64,000 bases of DNA, taken from the NCBI GenBank assembly GCA_958367245.1, contig CATXEA010000003.1, positions 124,001-188,000 of the forward strand, given 5' to 3'. Position numbers and translations under genes: made by a program. Shown here piece after piece: positions 25,331 to 33,758 of this stretch (the stretch's first letter is position 1; every line of letters starts with the position of its first letter). The stretch comes from an uncultured Blautia sp. (GTDB lineage: Bacteria > Bacillota > Clostridia > Lachnospirales > Lachnospiraceae). The notes under the pieces are model-generated. The model was not told where the DNA came from, made no database searches, and worked only from the letters and a program-made list of their open reading frames with translations.

Positions 25331-26320
25331 ATGGCTGATAAGAAAATTAAGACCATTGGTGTACTTACCAGCGGTGGAGACGCACCGGGAATGAACGCTG
25401 CAATTCGTGCAGTAGTCAGACGAGGATTGAGCAGCGGTCTTAATGTAAAAGGAATTCTGAAAGGTTACAACGGCTTATTAAACGAAGAAATCATTGATAT
25501 GACTGCCAAAGATGTTTCTGATACGATTGAGAGAGGCGGTACTGTTCTTTATACTGCCCGCTGCGCAGAGTTCCGTACAGAAGACGGACAGAGACGCGGC
25601 GCTGAAATCTGTAAAAAACACGGAATTGACGGTCTGGTTGTCATCGGCGGAGACGGTTCTTTCGCAGGCGCTCAGAAGCTGGCAAACCTTGGTATCAATA
25701 CAATCGGCGTTCCGGGAACTATCGACCTTGATATTGCATGTACAGAATACACAATCGGTTTCGATACTGCTGTAAATACAGCTATGGAAGCAATTGATAA
25801 AGTACGTGATACATCTACATCCCATGAGAGATGCAGTATCATCGAGGTTATGGGTCGTCATGCGGGCTATCTTGCTCTGTGGTGCGGTATTGCCAACGGC
25901 GCGGAGGATATCCTGATTCCGGAGAAATACGGATATGACGAACAGAAACTGATCAACAACATTATCGAGAGCCGTAAAAAAGGCAAAAAACATCACATCA
26001 TCATCAATGCAGAAGGTATTGGTCATTCTGAGGCTATGGCGAAACGTCTGGAAGCTGCGACAGGTATTGAGACTCGTGCGACTATCCTCGGACACATGCA
26101 GCGAGGCGGAAGTCCGACATGTAAAGACCGTGTATATGCGTCCATGATGGGTGCGATGGCTGTAGACCTTCTTGTTGCAGGAAAAACCTGCCGTGTAGTT
26201 GGATACCGTCACGGCGAATTTGTTGATTTCGATATCAACGAAGCGCTTGCAATGAAGAAAAATGTTTCTGAATATATGTGGGAGATTTGCAATTCACTTT
26301 CCCATAACTATACAAAATAA
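25331..26320 (+). CDS. pfkA: 6-phosphofructokinase
   Basis: This enzyme phosphorylates fructose 6-phosphate to fructose 1,6-bisphosphate in glycolysis. The 329-residue protein has LTSGGDAPGMNAAIRA, VVIGGDGSFAGA (the Gly after GGD is typical of the ATP-dependent type), the catalytic PGTIDLDI, MGRHAGYLALW and LGHMQRGGSPT. The usual motif is GTIDNDI; here Leu replaces the Asn between the two catalytic Asp residues. GGAGGAA precedes the ATG at 25331; an in-frame ATG at 25316 lies upstream of that site. The stop overlaps the next start by one base (TAATG). Confidence 0.95.
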   Translation: MADKKIKTIGVLTSGGDAPGMNAAIRAVVRRGLSSGLNVKGILKGYNGLLNEEIIDMTAKDVSDTIERGGTVLYTARCAEFRTEDGQRRGAEICKKHGIDGLVVIGGDGSFAGAQKLANLGINTIGVPGTIDLDIACTEYTIGFDTAVNTAMEAIDKVRDTSTSHERCSIIEVMGRHAGYLALWCGIANGAEDILIPEKYGYDEQKLINNIIESRKKGKKHHIIINAEGIGHSEAMAKRLEAATGIETRATILGHMQRGGSPTCKDRVYASMMGAMAVDLLVAGKTCRVVGYRHGEFVDFDINEALAMKKNVSEYMWEICNSLSHNYTK

Positions 26321-27714
26321 TGAACATAAAAAAACAGTTTAGAAGCAGGCTTCATGAACTGAATACTTCCCAGATAATTGCCCTCGGTTTTGCGGGGGTG
26401 ATTTTCATAGGAGGGCTGATTTTGTGGCTGCCGTTTTGCGCCGCGCCGGGACAGACAACTTTTTTCTCTGACGCAATGTTTACGGCGGCTACAAGTGTTT
26501 GTGTGACAGGTCTTGTCACAGTGACAACAGCAACTCACTGGAGTCTGGCAGGAAAAATAGTGATTCTGCTTCTGATACAGATTGGCGGAATCGGTCTTAT
26601 TGCTCTGGCAAGTCTTATTTTTATAGGATTGCGCAAAAAGATATCTTTGAGGAACAGGCGTATTATCCAGGAGTCTTATAATCTGGACAAAATGGGAGGA
26701 ATGGTTAATGTAGTAAGGCGTGTGCTCTTCTGTGTGTTCGGCGCGGAAGCGATTGGCGCAGTCTGCTATTCGTTCTGTTTCATTCCGGAATACGGTGTGC
26801 TGAAAGGAATCTGGAAATCTGTTTTTACGGCAGTCTCTGCTTTTTGTAATGCAGGAATCGACCTTTTCGGAGATAACAGCCTTGCAGGTTATGCGGAGAA
26901 TCCTCTTGTGAATTTTACTACAATGGGACTTATCATTATGGCAGGTCTGGGCTTTACCGTATGGTGGGATTTGTGGGGCAATATCCGCAAAGTGTTTAAA
27001 GGGAAAATGCCTTTGAGAAGAGTATATAAATGCCTTCGTCTCCACAGTAAGATTGTTCTGGCTATGACGGGCATACTTATATTTGGCGGCGCATTCCTGA
27101 TTTTTGTATTTGATTTCAACAATCCTGACAGCCTTGGCACATTGCCGCTGGGTTCAAAGCTTATGGCTGCGCTGTTTCAGTCGGTTACAACAAGAACAGC
27201 AGGATTTTTTACCATAGCGCAGGATAAATTTTCCAGCGCATCTGTACTGATCTGTCTGTTCCTTATGTTTGTGGGCGGTTCGCCAATGGGCACTGCCGGC
27301 GGTGTGAAAACTACTTCTCTGGCGGTTATGCTGCTCAGTCTGAAATCCAGTTTACTTGGAAAAAGGGATGTAGAAGCATGTAACCGCAGAATCAGGGAAG
27401 GCTATCTCCGTTCTGCAATGGTTGTGGTATGCATGGGCTTCGGCGCTTTGTTCTTTATGACAATGCTCCTGTGCGCTGCTATGCCGGGTGCGTCTTTTGT
27501 TGATGTGATTTATGAGATGACATCGGCTATTGCGACAGTAGGACTTTCCAGAGGTCTTACGCCGAACCTGAATACGGTTGGAAAATGGATTGTCATTATC
27601 ACAATGTATCTGGGAAGAATCGGACCGCTGACTCTGGGCGCCGCAGTTGTGGTACGTGCGCAGAAGCGTCCGGATAATTCGCATCTTGCAGAAGAAGATG
27701 TCATGATTGGATAA
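26320..27714 (+). CDS. trkH: K+ transporter, TrkH/KtrB family
   Basis: The 464-residue membrane subunit forms the ion pathway of a Trk/Ktr potassium uptake system. Four M1-P-M2 units are visible by their pore loops: TAATSVCVTGLVT, SAFCNAGIDLFG, SVTTRTAGFFT and IATVGLSRGLTPN. The last has the filter glycines typical of the family. The start codon overlaps the pfkA stop (TAATG), so translation is coupled. The cytoplasmic gating subunit is encoded 12 bases downstream. Confidence 0.94.
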   Translation: MNIKKQFRSRLHELNTSQIIALGFAGVIFIGGLILWLPFCAAPGQTTFFSDAMFTAATSVCVTGLVTVTTATHWSLAGKIVILLLIQIGGIGLIALASLIFIGLRKKISLRNRRIIQESYNLDKMGGMVNVVRRVLFCVFGAEAIGAVCYSFCFIPEYGVLKGIWKSVFTAVSAFCNAGIDLFGDNSLAGYAENPLVNFTTMGLIIMAGLGFTVWWDLWGNIRKVFKGKMPLRRVYKCLRLHSKIVLAMTGILIFGGAFLIFVFDFNNPDSLGTLPLGSKLMAALFQSVTTRTAGFFTIAQDKFSSASVLICLFLMFVGGSPMGTAGGVKTTSLAVMLLSLKSSLLGKRDVEACNRRIREGYLRSAMVVVCMGFGALFFMTMLLCAAMPGASFVDVIYEMTSAIATVGLSRGLTPNLNTVGKWIVIITMYLGRIGPLTLGAAVVVRAQKRPDNSHLAEEDVMIG

Positions 27715-27726
27715 ACAGGAGGGAAC

Positions 27727-28380
27727 ATGAAACAGAAGTCATATGCAGTCATTGGACTGGGGCAGTTCGGCATGACTCTTGCGCTTACTTTAGCGGAAGC
27801 GAACTGTGATGTACTTGTAATTGATGATACGGAAGAAAATATTCAGGATATAGCAGAGAAGGTTACTTATGCTGTGAAAGCAGACGTAAGAGAGCCGGAT
27901 ACTCTGAAATCCCTTGGCGTACAGAATGTGGATGTGGTAGTCGTGGCAGTAGCCGAAAACATGGAGGCGAGTATTACAGCCACCATGCAGGCGAAAGAGC
28001 TTGGGGTTCCTTTCGTTATGGCGAAAGCAATGAACTCTCTCCATGGAAGGATTCTGAGTAAGCTTGGCGCTGACAGGGTTATTTATCCGGAGCAGTCTAT
28101 GGGAATCCGTGTGGCAAAAAATCTTTTGTCCAGCGGTTTCGTAGATTTGTTTGAGCTTTCTTCGGATTTCAGTATGGCAGAATTTCTGGTTCCTGAGGAA
28201 TGGGTCGGGAAGTGTCTGGCAGATTTAAAAATCCGTGAGGAATACAACATCAACCTGATTGGCGTTAAGCAGGGAGATGAAATCAACGTAAATCTGAAAC
28301 CCAATGAGATTTTTACTTCCGGCTGTACTGTCATCGCAATCGGAAAAAATAAGGACCTGAATAAAGTTTCCGAAGAATGA
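27727..28380 (+). CDS. trkA: TrkA/KtrA regulatory subunit (RCK domain)
   Basis: The 217-residue cytoplasmic protein has an RCK-N Rossmann domain (VIGLGQFGMTLALTLAEANC, residues 6-25; acidic end VIDDTEEN) that binds nucleotides. A TrkA-C domain follows (about 140-217). It assembles as a ring under the TrkH/KtrB dimer and gates K+ uptake. AGGAGG precedes the start. It is directly downstream of trkH, in the standard order. Confidence 0.94.
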   Translation: MKQKSYAVIGLGQFGMTLALTLAEANCDVLVIDDTEENIQDIAEKVTYAVKADVREPDTLKSLGVQNVDVVVVAVAENMEASITATMQAKELGVPFVMAKAMNSLHGRILSKLGADRVIYPEQSMGIRVAKNLLSSGFVDLFELSSDFSMAEFLVPEEWVGKCLADLKIREEYNINLIGVKQGDEINVNLKPNEIFTSGCTVIAIGKNKDLNKVSEE

Positions 28381-28392
28381 GGATAAATATAT

Positions 28393-29169
28393 ATGATTAC
28401 CAGCGTAAACAATGGACAGGTAAAAAATATCATACAGCTCAACCAGAAAACAAAAGCCCGCAGAGAACAAGGGCTTTTTGTTGCAGAAGGGCGAAAAATG
28501 TTCGGAGAAGCTCCAAGGGACTGGATTTCCAGAGTGTATGTCTCCGAAGCGCTCGCCGGAGACACAGATTTGATGAAAGAAGTGGAGTCTCTGCCTCACG
28601 AGATTGTGGCAGATTCTGTATTCCGCCAGATGAGCGATACCCAGACTCCTCAGGGGATTATGACAGTGCTGAAAAAGCCTGCCTATACTATGGAGGATAT
28701 TCTGAAAGGAGAGAATCCTCTGGTCATGGTGCTTGAGGATTTACAGGACCCCGGAAATGCGGGGACAATATTGAGAACGGGTGAAGGCGCAGGGGTGAGC
28801 GGCGTATTATTGACAAAAACCTGTGTGGATATTACCAATCCGAAAGTAATTCGTTCCACAATGGGCTCAATTTACAGAATGCCTTTTCTATATGTGGAAA
28901 ATGTGTTATCATTGAAACAGCAACTTGCAGAAAAAAATGTCCGCACATTTGCTGCACACTTAAAGGGTAAAAATTCTTACGACAGGGAATCCTACACAGG
29001 GGGAACTGCCTTCTTCATCGGAAATGAGGGCAAGGGTCTTACCGGGGAAGCTGCCGAAGCAGCAGACTGTCTCATAAGAATTCCCATGTGCGGGCAGGTA
29101 GAATCCCTTAATGCGGCTATGGCAGCCGGGATTCTCATGTATGAGGCAGCGCGTCAGCGCCGCCTGTAA
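28393..29169 (+). CDS. SpoU/TrmH-family rRNA 2'-O-methyltransferase
   Basis: The 258-residue protein has an N-terminal substrate-binding domain with RREQGLFVAEGRKMF. The SpoU SPOUT domain carries motif 1 (LQDPGNAGTILRTGEGAG), motif 2 (FFIGNEGKGLTGEA) and motif 3 (IPMCGQVESLNAAMA). It is probably an rRNA ribose methyltransferase; the target nucleotide is not readable. It begins 12 bases after trkA with only weak Shine-Dalgarno pairing (GAGGATAAATAT), which suggests translational coupling. Confidence 0.9.
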   Translation: MITSVNNGQVKNIIQLNQKTKARREQGLFVAEGRKMFGEAPRDWISRVYVSEALAGDTDLMKEVESLPHEIVADSVFRQMSDTQTPQGIMTVLKKPAYTMEDILKGENPLVMVLEDLQDPGNAGTILRTGEGAGVSGVLLTKTCVDITNPKVIRSTMGSIYRMPFLYVENVLSLKQQLAEKNVRTFAAHLKGKNSYDRESYTGGTAFFIGNEGKGLTGEAAEAADCLIRIPMCGQVESLNAAMAAGILMYEAARQRRL

Positions 29170-29188
29170 TCCGGAAAGGGGGAGTTTC

Positions 29189-29632
29189 ATGGAAATGAAT
29201 CCTATGATCTGGCTTGGACTGCTTGCAGTGCTTCTTCTGGTAGAAGCAGTTACGGCAGGACTTACGACCATCTGGTTTGCCGGGGGTGCGCTTGTGGCAG
29301 CAATCGCAGCCTGGATGGGAGCCGGAGTATTGGTACAGATTGTGCTGTTTCTGGCAGTTTCCGGTGTTCTTCTTGTTTTTACCAGACCGTTAGCTGTAAA
29401 ATATCTGAATAAAGACAAGATTGCCACCAATGCGAACAGCCTGATCGGAAAAAATGCTGTTGTGACCATTGATATTGATAACCTTGCCCAGACAGGACAG
29501 GTGCTTATCAACGATGTGGAGTGGACAGCAAGAACCTCTGACGACAGCCAGAAGGTTACAAAAGGCGCCGTAGTGGAAATTAAAGAAATCCGCGGCGTGA
29601 AACTCATTGTGGAAGAGAAAAAGGAGGTATAG
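29189..29632 (+). CDS. NfeD-family membrane protein
   Basis: The 147-residue short NfeD protein has three hydrophobic segments (about 6-70: MIWLGLLAVLLLVEAVTAGL, AAIAAWMGAGVLVQIVLFLA) and a C-terminal OB fold (LIGKNAVVTIDIDNLAQTGQ). NfeD proteins pair with SPFH/stomatin proteins in membrane microdomains, and one follows 2 bases later. The ATG at 29189 is preceded by AAAGGGGGAG; an upstream in-frame ATG at 29111 overlaps the methyltransferase and has no such site. Confidence 0.9.
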   Translation: MEMNPMIWLGLLAVLLLVEAVTAGLTTIWFAGGALVAAIAAWMGAGVLVQIVLFLAVSGVLLVFTRPLAVKYLNKDKIATNANSLIGKNAVVTIDIDNLAQTGQVLINDVEWTARTSDDSQKVTKGAVVEIKEIRGVKLIVEEKKEV

Positions 29633-29634
29633 TT

Positions 29635-30570
29635 ATGGGCGGTGCAATATTTTTAATTATTCTTGTTGTTTTGGCATTGTGGATCGTGTCATCCTGCATT
29701 CGCATCGTGCCGCAGGCATATGCGATTGTTCTGGAACGACTTGGGGCATATCAGGCTACCTGGGGAACCGGTATTCACTTTAAACTGCCGTTTATCGAGC
29801 GTGTTGCAAGAAAAGTAAACTTAAAAGAGCAGGTTGTGGATTTCCCGCCGCAGCCGGTTATCACGAAAGATAACGTAACCATGCAGATTGACACTGTTGT
29901 ATACTTCCAGATTACAGACCCGAAGCTTTATGCATACGGTGTGGAGAATCCGATCATGGCGATTGAGAATCTGTCAGCAACTACACTGCGAAACATTATC
30001 GGCGATATGGAGCTGGATGAAACTCTGACTTCCCGTGAGACGATCAATACGAGAATGCGCGCCTCCCTTGACGAAGCCACAGACCCTTGGGGAATCAAGG
30101 TAAACCGTGTGGAATTAAAGAACATCATCCCTCCGGCTGCTATTCAGGAAGCTATGGAGAAACAGATGAAAGCAGAGCGTGAAAGACGAGAAGCGATTCT
30201 GAAAGCAGAAGGTGAGAAGAAATCTACTATTCTTGTTGCAGAAGGTAAAAAAGAGTCTGCAATCCTTGATGCTGAGGCTGAGAAGCAGGCTGCCATCCTT
30301 CGCGCAGAAGCACAGAAAGAGCGCATGATCAAAGAGGCAGAAGGTCAGGCAGAGGCAGTTCTGAAGGTACAGAGCGCAACTGCAGAAGGTCTTCGTATGA
30401 TTAAAGAGGCAGGCGCAGACGAATCTGTTCTTACCTTAAAGAGTCTGGAAGCATTTGCAAAGGCAGCAGACGGCAAGGCAACCAAGATTATCATTCCGTC
30501 AGACATTCAGGGAATTGCCGGTCTTGCGGCATCCTTAAAAGAGGTTATGGTGGACAAAAAGACAGAATAA
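29635..30570 (+). CDS. SPFH/stomatin-like protein (QmcA-type)
   Basis: The 311-residue protein has one N-terminal transmembrane segment (about 4-24) and an SPFH/PHB domain (about 25-190: VPQAYAIVLERLGAYQATW, VTMQIDTVVYFQITDP). A Glu/Ala/Lys-rich coiled coil follows (about 190-265), giving oligomeric membrane scaffolds. Together with the adjacent NfeD protein it forms the common bacterial nfeD-stomatin pair, thought to organise membrane microdomains or regulate membrane proteolysis. AGGAGG precedes the start. Confidence 0.9.
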   Translation: MGGAIFLIILVVLALWIVSSCIRIVPQAYAIVLERLGAYQATWGTGIHFKLPFIERVARKVNLKEQVVDFPPQPVITKDNVTMQIDTVVYFQITDPKLYAYGVENPIMAIENLSATTLRNIIGDMELDETLTSRETINTRMRASLDEATDPWGIKVNRVELKNIIPPAAIQEAMEKQMKAERERREAILKAEGEKKSTILVAEGKKESAILDAEAEKQAAILRAEAQKERMIKEAEGQAEAVLKVQSATAEGLRMIKEAGADESVLTLKSLEAFAKAADGKATKIIIPSDIQGIAGLAASLKEVMVDKKTE

Positions 30571-30598
30571 ATTTTGACTGAACGAGGAGAGAATTATT

Positions 30599-31597
30599 AT
30601 GGATTTAAAAGGACGCAATTTTCTGACACTCAAAGACTATACACCGGATGAAATTCTGTACCTCATTGATCTGGCAGCAGATTTAAAAGCAAAGAAAAAA
30701 GCCGGAGAACTTCACGAATATTATAAGGGTAAAAATATTGCCCTTATTTTTGAAAAAACAAGCACGAGAACAAGATGTGCCTTCGAAGTAGCAGCGCATG
30801 ACCTTGGTATGGGAAGTACCTATCTTGATCCGACGGGTTCTCAGATCGGTAAGAAGGAAAGTATTGCAGATACTGCCCGTGTTCTCGGAAGAATGTATGA
30901 CGGAATTGAATACCGTGGATTTGAGCAGGAAATCGTAGAAGAGCTTGCGAAAAACGCAGGGGTTCCGGTATGGAATGGTCTGACTAACGAATATCATCCT
31001 ACACAGATGCTTGCGGATATGCTGACGATTCGTGAGAATTTCGGCGAATTGAAGGGAATCAAACTGGTATACATGGGAGACGCCCGCTACAATATGGGCA
31101 ATTCTCTGATGATTGCCTGCGCGAAGCTTGGTATGGATTTTGTTGCGTGTACGACTAAGAAATATTTCCCGAATGCAGAGCTTGTAGCGCAGTGTGAAGA
31201 ATGGGCGAAAGCTTCCGGCGGAAGCATCACTCTGACTGAGGATGTGGAAAGCGGCACGAAAAATGCGGACGTTATTTATACAGACGTCTGGGTTTCCATG
31301 GGAGAGCCGGACGAAGTATGGGAAGAGAGAATCCGAGAACTCACTCCTTATAAAGTTACGAAAGAGGTTATGAATAACGCAGGAGAGAAGGCAATTTTCC
31401 TTCACTGTCTGCCTGCGTTCCATGACTTAAAAACAAAAATCGGCAAAGAGATGGGCGAAAGATTCAACCTTACAGACATGGAAGTTACAGACGAGGTATT
31501 TGAGTCTTCACAGTCTAAAGTGTTCGATGAAGCGGAAAACCGTATGCACACCATTAAGGCTGTTATGGTTGCAACCTTAGGTGAGCCGGAGAAATAA
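30599..31597 (+). CDS. argF: ornithine carbamoyltransferase
   Basis: This enzyme joins carbamoyl phosphate and ornithine to give citrulline in arginine synthesis, or works in reverse in the deiminase pathway. The 332-residue protein has FEKTSTRTRCAFE (carbamoyl phosphate site), EYHPTQMLADM (HPTQ), YMGDARYNMGNSLM and HCLPAFHD (HCLP, ornithine site). No other arg or arc genes are near, so the direction of use cannot be told. CGAGGAGA precedes the ATG. birA follows after 1 base. Confidence 0.95.
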   Translation: MDLKGRNFLTLKDYTPDEILYLIDLAADLKAKKKAGELHEYYKGKNIALIFEKTSTRTRCAFEVAAHDLGMGSTYLDPTGSQIGKKESIADTARVLGRMYDGIEYRGFEQEIVEELAKNAGVPVWNGLTNEYHPTQMLADMLTIRENFGELKGIKLVYMGDARYNMGNSLMIACAKLGMDFVACTTKKYFPNAELVAQCEEWAKASGGSITLTEDVESGTKNADVIYTDVWVSMGEPDEVWEERIRELTPYKVTKEVMNNAGEKAIFLHCLPAFHDLKTKIGKEMGERFNLTDMEVTDEVFESSQSKVFDEAENRMHTIKAVMVATLGEPEK

Positions 31598-31598
31598 G

Positions 31599-32396
31599 AT
31601 GTTATATAACGAAGAAACAATTACACAGGCAATACATACGAAATGGGCGGGTAAAACCGTCCATTTTCTGAAAGAAACAGATTCTACGAATATCTGGGCA
31701 AAAACACTTGCGCGGGACGGCGCGCCTCATGGAACGCTGGCAGTGACGGAATTCCAGTCTGAGGGACGCGGGCGCTTTAATCGCAAATGGACGGCGTCAG
31801 AGGGAACATCCGTTATGATGACTCTCGTGCTCAGACCGCAGTTTGGACCTTTGTATGCGTCTATGCTCACTCTTGTTATGGGACTTTCTGTGGCGCAGGC
31901 AGCAGAGAAATTCGGATTTTTACCCTCTATTAAATGGCCCAATGATGTAGTTCTTTCCCGAAAAAAAATATGCGGTATCCTCACAGAAATGAGCGCGGAT
32001 GTGGATAAGATTAATTTTGTGGTCATCGGTGTGGGGATAAATGTAAATACACAGAGCTTTCCGGAGGAGGTAGCAGATAAGGCGACTTCTTTTTATGCGG
32101 AAAGCGGGCAAAGATTTGACAGAAATCAGGTTGTGGCAGCGGTGATGGAAGCTTTTGAAAAAAATTACGAAAAATTTGAAAAAACCTGTAATCTCACAGA
32201 ATTAAAGGAAGACTACGAGAGGCTTCTGGCAAACTTAAATCAGCCTGTACGTGTTCTGGATTCCCATGCGCCTTACGAGGGAATCTGTCGGGGAATCACA
32301 GGAACAGGAGAGCTTCTGGTAGAGGCAGAAGACGGAATTGTGAAAGAGGTAGGCGCAGGAGAAGTATCGGTAAGAGGGCTGTACAGCTACGTCTGA
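31599..32396 (+). CDS. birA: biotin--[acetyl-CoA-carboxylase] ligase
   Basis: The 265-residue enzyme activates biotin with ATP and transfers it to the lysine of biotin carboxyl carrier proteins. ETDSTNIWAKTLA, the biotinyl-AMP loop GRGRFNRKW and IKWPNDVVLSRKKICGIL identify the catalytic domain, and a small C-terminal SH3-like domain follows. The N-terminal DNA-binding domain of bifunctional BirA is absent, so it cannot act as the biotin repressor. The ATG at 31599 follows GGAGAAATAAG directly after argF; an earlier in-frame ATG lies inside argF. Confidence 0.92.
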   Translation: MLYNEETITQAIHTKWAGKTVHFLKETDSTNIWAKTLARDGAPHGTLAVTEFQSEGRGRFNRKWTASEGTSVMMTLVLRPQFGPLYASMLTLVMGLSVAQAAEKFGFLPSIKWPNDVVLSRKKICGILTEMSADVDKINFVVIGVGINVNTQSFPEEVADKATSFYAESGQRFDRNQVVAAVMEAFEKNYEKFEKTCNLTELKEDYERLLANLNQPVRVLDSHAPYEGICRGITGTGELLVEAEDGIVKEVGAGEVSVRGLYSYV

Positions 32397-32421
32397 GGAA
32401 ATTTATAACAAGGAGAATATT

Positions 32422-32787
32422 ATGTATCAGGATAAGATTGTACTCTGCGGAGCAAGCGCTTATGAGCAGAAATATTACTTTAATCAGGATTTCAATTCCC
32501 TTCCGGACCATGTGAAAAAGGAACTGCAGATTATGTGCGTTCTTTTTACAGAGGAGATAGGAGGAATTCTTACACTGGAGTTTGAGGACGACGGTACACT
32601 GGAATTTAAAACAGAGGCTCTTGAGGCAGACGCCCGTTTCGATGAAATCGGAAGTGCGCTGAAAATCAAGCAGCTTCAGACAGAAAAAAAAGAACTTCTC
32701 GAATCTCTGGAGATGTACTATAAAGTATTTTTCCTCGGAGAGATTACGGAAGACGATTTGAAAAAAACACAGGGCAGCGAGGAATAA
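32422..32787 (+). CDS. DUF6145-family hypothetical protein
   Basis: The 121-residue acidic cytoplasmic protein has no known function. It starts MYQDKIVLCGASAYEQKYYF and ends in a helical Lys/Glu-rich stretch (LKIKQLQTEKKELLESLEM). I associate it with DUF6145, a small family conserved in Lachnospiraceae between birA and dus genes. There is no signal peptide or membrane segment. AAGGAGAA precedes the start and the dus gene begins 3 bases after its stop. Confidence 0.7.
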   Translation: MYQDKIVLCGASAYEQKYYFNQDFNSLPDHVKKELQIMCVLFTEEIGGILTLEFEDDGTLEFKTEALEADARFDEIGSALKIKQLQTEKKELLESLEMYYKVFFLGEITEDDLKKTQGSEE

Positions 32788-32790
32788 ACC

Positions 32791-33753
32791 ATGCAGATGC
32801 AGTGGAAAATCGGAAATGTGCAGATGGAAAATCCTTTTGTTCTTGCGCCGATGGCAGGGGTTACAGACCTGCCGTTTCGAACTCTTTGCAAGGAGCAGGG
32901 GGCCGGGCTTATCTGTATGGAGATGGTAAGCGCAAAGGCTATTTCTTTTCATAATAAAAATACGGAAGCGCTGATGGAGATTGACCCGTCGGAACATCCG
33001 GTGTCTTTGCAGCTTTTCGGAAGCGAGCCGGAGCTTATGGCCGAGGTAGCGAAAAGCATCGAAGAAAGACCTTTTGACATACTGGATATCAATATGGGAT
33101 GCCCTGTGCCGAAGGTGGTAAATAACGGAGAAGGCTCCGCTCTTTTAAAAAAACCGGATTTAATTGTGGAGATTGTAAAAAAAGTATCTTCTGCCATAAA
33201 GAAACCTTTGACAGTGAAGGTTCGTATTGGGTTTGAAAATGAACCGGTGGATATTGTGGAGATTGCAAAAAGAGTAGAGGATGCAGGAGCTGCGGCAATT
33301 GCAGTTCACGGAAGAACAAGACAGCAGTATTATTCAGGAGTTGCTGACTGGGACGCCATCCGCCGCGTAAAAGAGGCAGTGAGTATTCCTGTTATCGGAA
33401 ACGGAGATGTGGATTCTCCGCAAAAAGCAGAGGCTCTGATAAAAGAAACCGGTTGCGATGCAGTGATGATTGGCAGGGCAGTCCGCGGAAATCCCTGGAT
33501 ATTCCGTGAGATGAACCATTATTTTAAAACAGGAGAGATTCCGGAGCGTCCGTCTGTGGAGGAGGTGCGAGAAATGATTCTTCGTCATGCCCGCGCCCAG
33601 ATTGAAGTAAAAGGCGAATTTACAGGAATCCGTGAAATGCGTAAGCATGTGGCATGGTATACGGCAGGAATGCGCCACAGCGCAGGACTTCGCAGGGAAT
33701 CCAATACAATAGCCAGCTATGAGGAATTGGAAAGATTATTGGAGCGGATGTAG
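32791..33753 (+). CDS. dusB: tRNA-dihydrouridine synthase (DusB type)
   Basis: The 320-residue FMN-dependent TIM-barrel enzyme reduces uridines in tRNA loops to dihydrouridine. Motifs are FVLAPMAGVTDLPFRTLC, DINMGCPVPKVVNNGEGSAL (with the catalytic Cys and the Lys-rich segment that follows), VHGRTRQQYYSG and VIGNGDVDSP with MIGRAVRGNPWIF. The length and the C-terminal helical domain fit DusB. It follows DUF6145 closely, with GAGGAA as the ribosome site. Confidence 0.93.
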   Translation: MQMQWKIGNVQMENPFVLAPMAGVTDLPFRTLCKEQGAGLICMEMVSAKAISFHNKNTEALMEIDPSEHPVSLQLFGSEPELMAEVAKSIEERPFDILDINMGCPVPKVVNNGEGSALLKKPDLIVEIVKKVSSAIKKPLTVKVRIGFENEPVDIVEIAKRVEDAGAAAIAVHGRTRQQYYSGVADWDAIRRVKEAVSIPVIGNGDVDSPQKAEALIKETGCDAVMIGRAVRGNPWIFREMNHYFKTGEIPERPSVEEVREMILRHARAQIEVKGEFTGIREMRKHVAWYTAGMRHSAGLRRESNTIASYEELERLLERM

Positions 33754-33758
33754 GAGAT

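Noticed and set aside
25478..26212. 244-codon minus-strand frame inside pfkA
   Set aside because: Antisense shadow; composition follows the codons of pfkA.
26308..27045. 245-codon minus-strand frame over trkH
   Set aside because: Antisense shadow of a membrane protein gene; rich in His, Cys and Ser as expected from reversed codons.
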